Shown here piece by piece: positions 26,077-37,823 of a stretch of DNA of 64,000 nucleotides. The notes beneath the pieces were generated by a model, which worked only from the letters and a program-made list of their open reading frames with translations, did not search any database and was not told the DNA's origin. The first letter of the stretch is position 1. Every line of letters begins with the position of its first letter. The DNA comes from Hydractinia symbiolongicarpus (Eukaryota > Cnidaria > Hydrozoa > Anthoathecata > Hydractiniidae), in the NCBI RefSeq assembly GCF_029227915.1, contig NC_079879.1, positions 32,556,501 through 32,620,500 on the forward strand, written 5' to 3'. The position numbers were made by a program, and so were the translations under genes.

Positions 26077-26126
26077 ACATTTCATTGACTTTCTAACGGT
26101 ATCAGTCCGTTTGAGTTACAACGGTT

Positions 26127-26304
26127 GCGTCACATATTCGTACCAACATGTATTTAGCGATATGTTTCTGATATTACTAGGTTCCATTGCTTTTAACAAT
26201 GAAACGATTGACTGTTAGCGCGCGCTGAAGAAATAGAGAAAGTTTCGAAAACTACACTTCATTGACTTTCTAACGGTATCAGTCCGTTTGAGTTACAACG
26301 GTTT
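26127..26304. repeat. Truncated monomer, 178 bp, copy 1
   Basis: The left part ends in gattgactgt at about 26,215 and jumps straight to tagcgcgcgctg, so about 196 bp of the middle of the monomer are missing. The two edges share only the bases gt. The remaining anchor, TAACAA, GC core, dyad and AACGG elements are intact. Confidence 0.93.
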
Positions 26305-26677
26305 GCGTCACATCTTCGTACCAACATGTGTTTAGCGATATGTTTCCGATATTACTAGCTTCCATTGCTTTTAACAGTGAAACGATTGCCTGTGTGACTT
26401 AATTCAACTGATTTTAGACTTCAAACTTATAAATGTGATAAATGAGACAATTGGACTCCAAGAAATAACATTCTTTTTAATTTGACATGATTGCTCGACT
26501 TCAGCTATTACACTAGGCTCTGTGGTGGTGCTATATTTAAAATTGTAGATAAATAAGTCATTTTTTACTGTGGGACCAATCATAAGCGTTAGCGCGCGCT
26601 GAAGAAATAGAGAAAGTTTCGAAAACTACATTTCATTGACTTTCTAACGGTATCAGACCGTTTGAGTTACAACGGTT

Positions 26678-27424
26678 GCGTCACATATTCGTACCAACAT
26701 GTATTTAGCGATATGTTTTTGATATTACTTGGTTCCATCGCTTTTAACAGTGAAACGATTGACTGTGTGACTTAATTGAACTGATTTTAGACTTCAAACT
26801 TATAAATGTGATAAATGAGACAATTGGACTCCAAGAAATAACATTCTTTTTAATTTGACATGATTGCTCGACTTCAGCTATTACACTGGGCTCTGTGGTG
26901 GTGCTATATTTAAAAGTGTAGATAAATAAGTCAGTTTTAACTGTGGGACCAATCCTAGCCGTTAGCGCGCGCTGAAGAAATAGAGAAAGTTTCGAACACT
27001 ACATTTCATTGACTTTCTAACGGTATCTGTCCGTTTGAGTTACAACGGTTTGCGTCACATATTCGTACCAACATGTGTTTAGCGATATGTTTCTGATATT
27101 ACTAGGTTCCATCACTTTTAACAGTGAAACGATTGACTGTGTGACTCAATTGAACTGATTTTAGACTTCATACTTATAAAAGTGATAAATGAGACAATTG
27201 GATCCCAAGAAATAACATTCTTCTTATTTTGACATGATTGCTCGACTTCGGCTATTACACTGGGCTCTGTGGTGGTGCTTTATTTAAAAGTGTAGATAAA
27301 TAAGTCAGTTTTAACTGTGGGACCAATCCTAACCGTTAGCGCGCGCTGAAGAAATAGAGAAAGTTTCGAAAACTACATTTCATTGACTTTCCAACGGTAT
27401 CAGTCCGTTTGAGTTACAACGGTT
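26678..27424. repeat. Two full monomers (C and B) between truncated modules
   Basis: Starts at 26,678 and 27,052. The first is C-like and the second B-like, carrying ttcatacttataaaagtg. They are not repeated in the second or third truncated module, which explains the change of offset from 1,671 to 924 bp. Confidence 0.8.
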
Positions 27425-28348
27425 GCGTCACATATTCGTACCAACATGTATTTAGCGATATGTTTCTGATGTTACTAGGTTGCATCGCTTTTAACGGTGG
27501 AACGATTGACTATGGGACTTAATTGAACTGATTTTAGACTTTAAACTTATAAATGTGATAAATGAAACAATTGGATCCCCAGAAGTAACCTTCTTCTTAA
27601 TTTGACATGATTGCTCGACTTCAGCTTTCACACTGGGCGCTTTGGTAGCGCTTTACTTAAAAATGTAGATAAAGAAGTCATTTTTTACTGTGGGACCAAT
27701 CCTAACCGTTAGCGCGCGCTGAAGAAATAGAGAAAGTTTCGAAAACTACATTTCATTGACTTTCTAACGGTATCAGTCCGTTTGAGTTACAACGGTTGCG
27801 TCACATATTCGTACCAACATGTATTTAGCGATATGTTTCTGATATTACTAGGTTCCATTGCTTTTAACAATGAAACGATTGACTGTTAGCGCGCGCTGAA
27901 GAAATAGAGAAAGTTTCGAAAACTACATTTCATTGACTTTCTAACGGTATCAGTCCGTTTGAGTTACAACGGTTTGCGTCACATCTTCGTACCAACATGT
28001 GTTTAGCGATATGTTTCCGATATTACTAGGTTCCATTGCTTTTAACAGTGAAACGATTGCCTGTGTGACTTAATTCAACTGATTTTAGACTTTAAACTTA
28101 TAAATGTGATAAATGAGACAATTGGACTCCAAGAAATAACATTCTTTTTAATTTGACATGATTGCTCGACTTCAGCTATTACACTGGGCTCCGTGGTGGT
28201 GCTATATTTAAAAGTGTAGATAAATAAGTCATTTTTTACTGTGGGACCAATCCTAAGCGTTAGCGCGCGCTGAAGAAATAGAGAAAGTTTCGAAAACTAC
28301 ATTTCATTGACTTTCTAACGGTATCAGCCCGTTTGAGTTACAACGGTT
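27425..28348. repeat. Module with truncated monomer, copy 2
   Basis: The same three-unit structure as 25,754-26,677, with starts at 27,425, 27,798 and 27,976. The A monomer has a private gcgctttggtagcg variant. Confidence 0.88.
27798..27975. repeat. Truncated monomer, 178 bp, copy 2
   Basis: It has the same deletion junction as at 26,211, with gactgttagc spanning the join at about 27,881. The identical join shows that it was spread by duplication and not by a second deletion. Confidence 0.93.
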
Positions 28349-28899
28349 GCGTCACATATTCGTACCAACATGTATTTAGCGATATGTTTCTGATGTTACT
28401 AGGTTGCATCGCTTTTAACGGTGGAACAATTGACTATGGGACTTAATTGAACTGATTTTAGACTTTAAACTTATAAATGTGATAAATGAAACAATTGGAT
28501 TCCCAGAAGTAACCTTCTTCTTAATTTGACATGATTGCTCGACTTCAGCTTTCACACTGGGCGCTGTGGTAGCGCTTTACTTAAAAATGTAGATAAATAA
28601 GTCATTTTTTACTGTGGGACCAATCCTAACCGTTAGCGCGCGCTGAAGAAATAGAGAAAGTTTCGAAAACTACATTTCATTGACTTTCTAAGGGTATCAG
28701 TCCGTTTGAGTTACAACGGTTGCGTCACATATTCGTACCAACATGTATTTAGCGATATGTTTCTGATATTACTAGGTTCCATTGCTTTTAACAGTGAAAC
28801 GATTGACTGTTAGCGCGCGCTGAAGAAATAGAGAAAGTTTCGAAAACTACATTTCAATGACTTTCTAACGGTATCAGTCCGTTTGAGTTACAACGGGTT
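28349..28899. repeat. Module with truncated monomer, copy 3 (partial)
   Basis: A full A monomer (28,349) and a truncated one (28,722), matching copy 2 at an offset of 924 bp. The third unit is replaced by an E monomer from 28,900. Confidence 0.85.
28722..28899. repeat. Truncated monomer, 178 bp, copy 3
   Basis: The same join as copies 1 and 2, at about 28,810. It differs by taacagtg before the join where the other copies have taacaatg. Confidence 0.93.
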
Positions 28900-31512
28900 G
28901 CGTCACATCTTCGTACCAACATGCATTTAGCGATATGTTTCTGATATTACTAGGTTGCAGTGCTTTTAACGGTGAAACGATTGACTGTGGGACTTTATTG
29001 AACTGATTTTGGACTTTGACCTTATTAATGTGATAAATGAGTCAATTCGACTCCAAGAAATAAAATCCTTCTTAATTTGACATGTTTGCTGTATCTCAGC
29101 GATTACACTAGTCGGTGTGATAGCGCTATATTTAAAAGTGTAGTTGAATAAGTCATTTTTTACTGTGGGACAAATCCTAGCCGTTAGCGCGCACTGACGA
29201 AGTAGAATCAGTTTCGAAAACTACATTTCATTGACTTTCTAACGGTAACAGTCCGTTTGAGTTACAACGGTGTGCGTCACATATTCGTACCAACAGGTGT
29301 TTAGCGATATGTTTCTGATATCACTAGGTTGCATCGCTTTTAACAGTGAAACGATTGACTGTGTGACTTAATTGAACTGATTTTAGACTTCATACTTATA
29401 AATGTGATAAATGAGACAATTGGATCCCAAGAAATAACATTCTTCTTAATTTGACATGATTGCTCGACTTCGGCTATTACACTGGGCTCTGTGGTGGTGC
29501 TTTACTTAAAAATGTAGATAAATAAGTCATTTTTTACTGTGGGACCAATCCTAACCGTTAGCGCGCGCTGAAGAAATAGAGAAAGTTTCGAAAACTACAT
29601 TTTATTGACTTTCTAACGGTATCAGTCCGTTTGAGTTACAACGGTTGCGTCACATATTCGTACGAACATGTATTTAGCGATATGTTTCTGATGTTACTAG
29701 GTTGCATTGCTTTTAACGGTGGAACGATTGACTATGGGACTTAATTGAACTGATTTTAGACTTTAAACATATAAATGTGATAAATGAGAAAATTGGACCC
29801 CCAGAAACAACATTCTTCTTAATTTGACATGTTTGCTGTATCTCAGCTATTACACTGGGCGCTGTGGTAGCGCTTTACTTAAAGATGTAGATAAATAAGT
29901 CATTTTTTACTGTGGGACCAATCCTAACCGTTAGCGCGCGCTGAAGAAATAGAGAAAGTTTCGAAAACTACATTTCATTGACTTTCTAACGGTATCAGTC
30001 CGTTTGAGTTACAACGGGTTGCGTCACATCTTTGTATCAACATGTGTTTAGCGATATGTTTCTGATATTACTAGGTTCCATTGCTTTTAACAGTGAAACG
30101 ATTGACTGTGTGACTTAATTGAACTGATTTTAGACTTCAAACTTATAAATGTGATAAATGAGGCAATTGGACTACAAGAAATAACATTCTTTTTGATTTG
30201 ACATGATTGCTCGACTTCAGCTATTACACTGGGCTCTGTGGTGATGCTATGTTTAAAAGTGTAGATAAATAAGTCAGTTTTAACTGTGGGACCAATCCTA
30301 GCCGTTAGCGCGCGCTGAAGAAATAGAGAAAGTTTCAAAAACTACATTTCATTGACTTTCTAACGATATCAGTCCGTTTGAGTTACAACGGTTGCGTCAC
30401 GTATTCGTACCAACATGCATTTAGCGATATGTTTCTGATATTACTAGGTTGCATTGCTTTTAACGGTGAAACGATTGACTGTGGGACTTAATTGAACTGA
30501 TTTTGAACTTTGACCTTATTAATGTGATAAATGAGTCAATTCGACTCCAAGAAATAAAATTCTTCTTAATTTGACATGTTTGCTGTATCTCAGCGATTAC
30601 ACTAGTCGGTGTGATAGCGCTATATTTAAAAGTGTAGATGAATAAGTCATTTTTTACTGTGGGACAAATCCTAGCCGTTAGCGCGCGCTGACGAAGTAGA
30701 ATCAGTTTCGAAAACTGCATTTCATTGACTTTCTAACGGTAACAGTCCGTTTGAGTTACAACGGTGTGCGTCACATATTCGTACCAACAGGTGTTTAGCG
30801 ATATGTTTCTGATATTACTAGGTTCCATCGCTTTTAACAGAGAAACGATTGACTGTGCGACTTAATTGAACTGATTTTAGACTTCATACTTATAAATGTG
30901 ATAAATGAGACAATTGGATCCCAAGAAATAACATTCTTCTTAATTTGACATGATTGCTCGACTTCGGCTATTACACTGGGTTCTGTGGTGGTGCTTTATT
31001 TAAAAGTGTAGATAAATAAGTCAGTTTTAACTGTGGGACCAATCCTAGCCATTAGCGCACGCTGAAGAATTAGAGAAAGTTTCAAAAACTACATTTCATT
31101 GACTTTCTAACGGTATCAGTCCGTTTGAGTTACAACGGTTGTGTCAAATATTCGTACCAACATGTATTTAGCGATACGTTTCTGATGTTACTAGGTTGCA
31201 TCGCTTTTAACAAGGGAACGATTGACTATTGGACTTAATTGAACTGATTTTAGACTTTGAACTGATAAATGTGATAAATGAAACAATTGGATCCCCAGAA
31301 GTAACATTTTTCTTAATTTGACATGATTGCTCGACTTCAGCTTTAACACTGGGCGCTGTGGTAGCGCTTTACTTAAAATGTAGATAAATAAGTCATTTTT
31401 TACTGTGGGACCAATCCTAACCGTTAGCGCGCGCTGAAGAAATAGAGAAAGTTTCAAAAACTACATCTCATTGACTTTCTAACGGTATCAGCCCGTTTGA
31501 GTTACAACGGTT
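28900..31512. repeat. Mosaic domain where subfamily E first appears
   Basis: Monomers start at 28,900, 29,274, 29,647, 30,021, 30,394, 30,768 and 31,141. E monomers (28,900 and 30,394) carry atgcatttagcg, gagtcaattcgactcc and gctgtatctcagcg and lie 1,494 bp (four monomers) apart, each followed by a B-like monomer with accaacaggtg. The A monomer at 29,647 is a hybrid with an E-like segment (tttgctgtatctcagct). Confidence 0.78.
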
Positions 31513-31776
31513 GCGTCACATATTCGTACCAACATGTATTTAGAGATATGTTTCTGATGTTACTAGGTTGCATCGCTTTTAACGGTGGAACGATTGACTT
31601 CAGCTATTACACTGGGCTCTGTGGTGGTGCTATGTTTAAAAGTGTAGATAAATAAGTCAGTTTTAACTGTGGGACCAATCCTAGCCGTTAGCGCGCGCTG
31701 AAGAAATAGAGAAAGTTTCAAAAACTACATTTCATTGACTTTCTAACGGTATCAGTCCGTTTGAGTTACAACGGTT
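31513..31776. repeat. Truncated hybrid monomer, 264 bp
   Basis: An A-type left part ends in gattgactt at about 31,600 and continues directly as cagctattacactggg, a C-type right part like that at 30,021. About 109 bp are missing. Both parent sites contain gactt, so a five-base microhomology fits the join. The left breakpoint falls on the same GATTGACT as in the 178-bp monomers. Confidence 0.9.
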
Positions 31777-33270
31777 GCGTCACATATTCGTACCAACATG
31801 CATTTAGCGATATGTTTCTGATATTACTAGGTTGCATTGCTTTTAACGGTGAAACGATTGACTGTGGGACTTAATTGAACTGATTTTGGACTTTGACCTT
31901 ATTAATGTGATAAATGAGTCAATTCGACTCCAAGAAATAAAATTCTTCTTAATTTGACATGTTTGCTGTATCTCAGCGATTACACTAGTCGGTGTGATAG
32001 CGCTATATTTAAAAGTGTAGATGAATAAGTCTATTTTTACTGTCGGGCAAATCCTAGCCGTTAGCGCGCGCTGACGAAGTAGAATCAGTTTCGAAAACTG
32101 CATTTCATTGACTTTCTAACGGTAACAGTCCGTTTGAGTTACAACGGTGTGCGTCACATATTCGTGCCAACAGGTGTTTAGCGATATGTTTCTGATATTA
32201 CTAGGTTCCATCGCTTTTAACAGTGAAACGATTGACTGTGTGACTTAATTGAGCTGACTTTAGACTTCAAACTTATAAATGTGATAAATGAGACAATTGG
32301 ACTCCAAGAAATAACATTCTTTTTAATTTGACATGATTGCTCGACTTCAGCTATTACACTGGGCTCTGTGGTGGTGCTATATTTAAAAGGGTAGATAAAT
32401 AAGTCAGTTTTAACTGTGCGCCCAATCCTAGCCGTTAGCGCGCGCTGAAGAAATAGAGAAAGTTTCGAACACTACATTTCTTTGACTTTCTAACGGTTTC
32501 TGTCCGTTTGAGTTACAACGGTTTGCGTCACATATTCGTACCAACATGTGTTTAGCGATATATTTCTGATATTACTAGGTTCCATCGCTTTTAACAGAGA
32601 AACGGTTGACTGTGTGACTTAATTGAACTGATTTTAGACTTCATACTTAAAAATGTGATAAGTGAGACAATTGGATCCCAAGAAATAACATTCTTCTTAA
32701 CTTGACAGGATTGCTCGACTTCGGCTATTACACTGGGCTCTGTGGTGGTGCTTTATTTAAAAGTGTAGATAAATAAGTCAGTTTTAACTGTGGGACCAAT
32801 CCTAGCCATTAGCGCGCGCTGAAGAATTAGAGAAAGTTTCAAAAACTACATTTCATTGACTTTCTAACGGTATCAGTCCATTTGAGTTACAACGGTTGTG
32901 TCAAATATTCGTACCAACATGTATTTAGCGATACGTTTCTGATGTTACTAGGTTGCATCGCTTTTAACGGTGGAACGATTGACTATTGGACTTAATTGAA
33001 CTGATTTTAGACTTTGAACTTATAAATGTGATAAATGAAACAATTGGATCCCCAGAAGTAACATTTTTCTTAATTTGACATGATTGCTCGACTTCAGCTT
33101 TAACACTGGGCGCTGTGGTTGCGCTTTACTTAAAAATGTAGATAAATAAGTCATTTTTTACCGTGGGACCAATCCTAACCGTTAGCGCGCGCTGAAGAAA
33201 TAGAGAAAGTTTCAAAAACTACATCCCATTGACTTTCTAACGGTATCAGCCCGTTTGAGTTACAACGGTT
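31777..33270. repeat. Four monomers E, C, B, A
   Basis: Starts at 31,777, 32,151, 32,525 and 32,898. The E copy closely matches 30,394. The B copy has gatatatttctg and aacagagaaacg, and the A copy has cattaac-derived gccattagcg upstream and ggttgtgtcaaat at its anchor. The same B and A pair recurs at 47,088 and 47,461. Confidence 0.78.
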
Positions 33271-34017
33271 GCGTCACATATTCGTACCAACATGTATTTA
33301 GAGATATGTTTCTGATGTTACTAGGTTGCATCGCTTTTAACGGTGGAACGATTGACTATGGGAATTAATTGAACTGATTTTAGACTTTAAGCTTATAAAT
33401 GTGATAAATGAGACAATTGGACCCCCAGAAATAACATTGTTCTTAATTTGACATGATTGCTCGAACTTAGCGATTACACTGGGCGCTGTGGTAGCGCTTT
33501 ACTTAAAGATGTAGATAAATAAGTCATTTTTTACTGTGGGACCAATCCTAACCGTTAGCGCGCGCTGAAGAAATAGAGAAAGTTTCGAAAACTACATTTC
33601 ATTGACTTTCTAACGGTATCAGTCTGTTTGAGTTACAACGGGTTGCGTCACATCTTCGTACCAACATGTGTTTAGCGATATGTTTCTGATATTACTAGGT
33701 TCCATTGCATTTAACAGTGAAACGATTGACTGTGTGACTTAATTGAACTGATTTTAGACTTTGAACTTATAAATGTGATAAATGAAACAATTTGATCCAC
33801 AGAAGTAACATTCTTCTTAATTTGACATGATTGCTCGACTTCAGCTTTCACACTGGGCGCTGTGGTAGCGCTTTACTTAAAAATGTAGATAAAAAAGTCA
33901 TTTTTTACTGTGGGACCAATCCTAACCGTTAGCGCGCGCTGAAGAAATAGAGAAAGTTTCGAAAACTACATCCCATTGACTTTCTAACGGTATCAGCCCG
34001 TTTGAGTTACAACGGTT
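33271..34017. repeat. Dimer repeat, copy 1 (747 bp)
   Basis: Two monomers, starts 33,271 and 33,645, with private variants tttagagatatg, gggaattaattg and gaacttagcg. The copy that follows is nearly identical. Confidence 0.9.
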
Positions 34018-34764
34018 GCGTCACATATTCGTACCAACATGTATTTAGAGATATGTTTCTGATGTTACTAGGTTGCATCGCTTTTAACGGTGGAACGATT
34101 GACTATGGGAATTAATTGAACTGATTTTAGACTTTAAGCTTATAAATGTGATAAATGAGACAATTGGACCCCCAGAAATAACATTGTTCTTAATTTGACA
34201 TGATTGCTCGAACTTAGCGATTACACTGGGCGCTGTGGTAGCGCTTTACTTAAAGATGTAGATAAATAAGTCATTTTTTACTGTGGGACCAATCCTAACC
34301 GTTAGCGCGCGCTGAAGAAATAGAGAAAGTTTCGAAAACTACATTTCATTGACTTTCTAACGGTATCAGTCTGTTTGAGTTACAACGGGTTGCGTCACAT
34401 CTTCGTACCAACATGTGTTTAGCGATATGTTTCTGATATTACTAGGTTCCATTGCATTTAACAGTGAAACGATTGACTGTGTGACTTAATTGAACTGATT
34501 TTAGACTTTGAACTTATAAATGTGATAAATGAAACAATTTGATCCACAGAAGTAACATTCTTCTTAATTTGACATGATTGCTCGACTTCAGCTTTCACAC
34601 TGGGCGCTGTGGTAGCGCTTTACTTAAAAATGTAGATAAAAAAGTCATTTTTTACTGTGGGACCAATCCTAACCGTTAGCGCGCGCTGAAGAAATAGAGA
34701 AAGTTTCGAAAACTACATTTCATTGACTTTCTAACGGTATCAGTCCGTTTGAGTTACAACGGTT
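34018..34764. repeat. Dimer repeat, copy 2
   Basis: Starts at 34,018 and 34,392; it matches copy 1 at +747. The rare tail acatcccattg at 33,221 and 33,968 precedes both copies. Confidence 0.9.
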
Positions 34765-35584
34765 GCGTCAAATCTTCGTACCAACATGTATTTAGCGATA
34801 TGTTTCTGATGTTACTAGGTTGCATCGCTTTTCACGGTGGAACGATTGACTATGGGACTCAATTGAACTGATTTTAGACTTTAAACTTATAAATGTGATA
34901 AATGAGACAATTGGACCCCCAGAAATAACATTCTTCTTAATTTGACATGTTTGCTGTATCTCAGCGATTACACTAGTCGGTGTGATAGCGCTATATTTAA
35001 AAGTGTAGATGAATAAGTCATTTTTTACTGTGGGACAAATCCTAGCCGTTAGCGCGCGCTGACGAAGTAGAATCAGTTTCGAAAACTATATTTCATTGAC
35101 TTTCTAACGGTAACAGTCCGTTTGAGTTACAACGGTGTGCGTCACATATTCGTACCAACAGGTGTTTAACGATATGTTTCTGACATTACTAGGTTCCATC
35201 GCTTTTAACAGTGAAACGATTGACTGTGTGTCTTAATTGAACTGATTTTAGACTTCAAACTTATAAGTGTGATAAATGAGACAATTGGACCCCAAGAAAT
35301 AATATTCTTCTTAATTTGACATGATTGCTTGACTTCAGCTATTACACTGGGCTCTGTGGTGATGCTTTATTTAAAAGTGTAGATAAATAAGTCAGTTTAA
35401 CTGTGGGACCAATCCTAGCCGTTAGGGCGCGCTGAAGAAATAGAGAAAGTTTCAAAAACTACATTTCATTGACTTTCTAACGGTATCAGTCCGTTTGAGT
35501 TACAAATGTTGCGTCACATATTCGTACCAACATGTATTTAGCGATACGTTTCTGATGTTACTAGGTTGCATCGCTTTTAACGGT
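34112..35584. repeat. Segment duplicated at +2,239 (6 monomers), copy 1
   Basis: It contains an A monomer with gaacttagcg, an A monomer with atccacagaag, an A/E hybrid with cttttcacggtgg and the taagtgtg monomer. It overlaps the dimer copies above, so several exchange events are superimposed here. Confidence 0.8.
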
Positions 35585-35631
35585 GGAACGATTGACTATG
35601 GGACTTAATTGAACTGATTTTAGACTTTAAA
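34910..35631. repeat. E/B' dimer segment, copy 1 (offset 746)
   Basis: It runs from the right half of an A/E hybrid monomer through a 372-bp monomer with cttataagtgtg and gttagggcgcgctg to the next A-type left half. Private variants shared with copy 2 are gaaaactatatttc (35,081 and 35,827) and tacaaatgttgcg. Confidence 0.85.
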
Positions 35632-35655
35632 CATATAAATGTGATAAATGAGAAA

Positions 35656-36377
35656 ATTGGACCCCCAGAAATAACATTCTTCTTAATTTGACATGTTTGC
35701 TGTATCTCAGCGATTACACTAGTCGGTGTGATAGCGCTATATTTAAAAGTGTAGATGAATAAGTCATTTTTTACTGTGGGACAAATCCTAGCCGTTAGCG
35801 CGCGCTGACGAAGTAGAATCAGTTTCGAAAACTATATTTCATTGACTTTCTAACGGTAACAGTCCGTTTGAGTTACAACGGTGTGCGTCACATATTCGTA
35901 CCAACAGGTGTTTAACGATATGTTTCTGACATTACTAGGTTCCATCGCTTTTAACAGTGAAACGATTGACTGTGTGTCTTAATTGAACTGATTTTAGACT
36001 TCAAACTTATAAGTGTGATAAATGAGACAATTGGACCCCAAGAAATAATATTCTTCTTAATTTGACATGATTGCTTGACTTCAGCTATTACACTGGGCTC
36101 TGTGGTGATGCTTTATTTAAAAGTGTAGATAAATAAGTCAGTTTAACTGTGGGACCAATCCTAGCCGTTAGGGCGCGCTGAAGAAATAGAGAAAGTTTCA
36201 AAAACTACATTTCATTGACTTTCTAACGGTATCAGTCCGTTTGAGTTACAAATGTTGCGTCACATATTCGTACCAACATGTATTTAGCGATACGTTTCTG
36301 ATGTTACTAGGTTGCATCGCTTTTAACGGTGGAACGATTGACTATGGGACTTAATTGAACTGATTTTAGACTTTAAG
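35656..36377. repeat. E/B' dimer segment, copy 2
   Basis: It matches 34,910-35,631 at +746. It ends where the following A half reads tttaagcttataa in place of tttaaacatataa. Confidence 0.85.
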
Positions 36378-37823
36378 CTTATAAATGTGATAAATGAGAC
36401 AATTGGACCCCCAGAAATAACATTGTTCTTAATTTGACATGATTGCTCGAACTTAGCGATTACACTGGGCTCTGTGGTAGCGCTTTACTTAAAGATGTAG
36501 ATAAATAAGTCATTTTTTACTGTGGGACCAATCCTAACCGTTAGCGCGCGCTGAAGAAATAGAGAAAGTTTCGAAAACTACATTTCATTGACTTTCTAAC
36601 GGTATCAGTCTGTTTGAGTTACAACGGGTTGCGTCAAATCTTCGTACCAACATGTGTTTAGCGATATGTTTCTGATATTACTAGGTTCCATTGCATTTAA
36701 CAGTGAAACGATTGACTGTGTGACTTAATTGACCTGATTTTAGACTTTGAACTTATAAATGTGATAAATGAAACAATTGGATCCACAGAAGTAACATTCT
36801 TCTTAATTTGACATGATTGCTCGACTTCAGCTTTCACACTGGGCGCTGTGGTAGCGCTTTACTTAAAAATGTAGATAAAAAAGTCATTTTTTACTGTGGG
36901 ACCAATCCTAACCGTTAGCGCGCGCTGAAGAAATAGAGAAAGTTTCGAAAACTACATTTCATTGACTTTCTAACGGTATCAGTCCGTTTGAGTTACAACG
37001 GTTGCGTCAAATCTTCGTACCAACATGTATTTAGCGATATGTTTCTGATGTTACTAGGTTGCATCGCTTTTCACGGTGGAACGATTGACTATGGGACTTA
37101 ATTGAACTGATTTTAGACTTTAAACTTATAAATGTGATAAATGAGACAATTGGACCCCCAGAAATAACATTCTTCTTAATTTGACATGTTTGCTGTATCT
37201 CAGCGATTACACTAGTCGGTGTGATAGCGCTATATTTAAAAGTGTAGATGAATAAGTCATTTTTTACTGTGGGACAAATCCTAGCCGTTAGCGCGCGCTG
37301 ACGAAGTAGAATCAGTTTCGAAAACTACATTTCATTGACTTTCTAACGGTAACAGTCCGTTTGAGTTACAACGGTGTGCGTCACATATTCGTACCAACAG
37401 GTGTTTAACGATATGTTTCTGATATTACTAGGTTCCATCGCTTTTAACAGTGAAACGATTGACTGTGTGTCTTAATTGAACTGATTTTAGACTTCAAACT
37501 TATAAGTGTGATAAATGAGACAATTGGACCCCAAGAAATAATATTCTTCTTAATTTGACATGATTGCTTGACTTCAGCTATTACACTGGGCTCTGTGGTG
37601 ATGCTTTATTTAAAAGTGTAGATAAATAAGTCAGTTTAACTGTGGGACCAATCCTAGCCGTTAGGGCGCGCTGAAGAAATAGAGAAAGTTTCAAAAACTA
37701 CATTTCATTGACTTTCTAACGGTATCAGTCCGTTTGAGTTACAACGGTTGCGTCACATATTCGTACCAACATGTATTTAGCGATACGTTTCTGATGTTAC
37801 TAGGTTGCATCGCTTTTAACGGT
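36351..37823. repeat. Segment duplicated at +2,239, copy 2
   Basis: It matches 34,112-35,584. Its right edge is sharp: at 37,823 an A-type left part (catcgcttttaacggtg) joins aaacgattgactgtgtgacttaattgagctg, which opens the 7-mer repeat. Confidence 0.82.

Larger units (their letters stand above)
25754..26126. repeat. Reference monomer (subfamily A, 373 bp)
   Basis: This is a clean monomer chosen as a guide to the rest; it has 140 G+C of 373 bases (37.5%). Landmarks in order: TAACGG at 25,821; GATTGACT at about 25,833; CAATTG overlapping GGATCC at 25,897-25,907; AGCGCT at 25,976; CCGTTA at 26,035; palindrome AGCGCGCGCT at 26,040-26,049; dyad AGTTT-cga-AAACT at 26,064-26,076; inverted repeat AACGG-tatcagt-CCGTT at 26,095-26,111; CAACGG at 26,119. 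The length is close to twice a 186-bp nucleosome repeat. There is no reading frame across it, and 373 is not a multiple of three, so no frame could continue from monomer to monomer. Confidence 0.95.
25754..26677. repeat. Module with truncated monomer, copy 1 (924 bp)
   Basis: Three units: a full A monomer, a 178-bp truncated monomer and a full C-like monomer carrying gtttccgatatt and gattgcctgtg. It repeats at 27,425-28,348 (offset 1,671), sharing the odd taagcgttagcg and ccgatatt variants. Confidence 0.88.
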
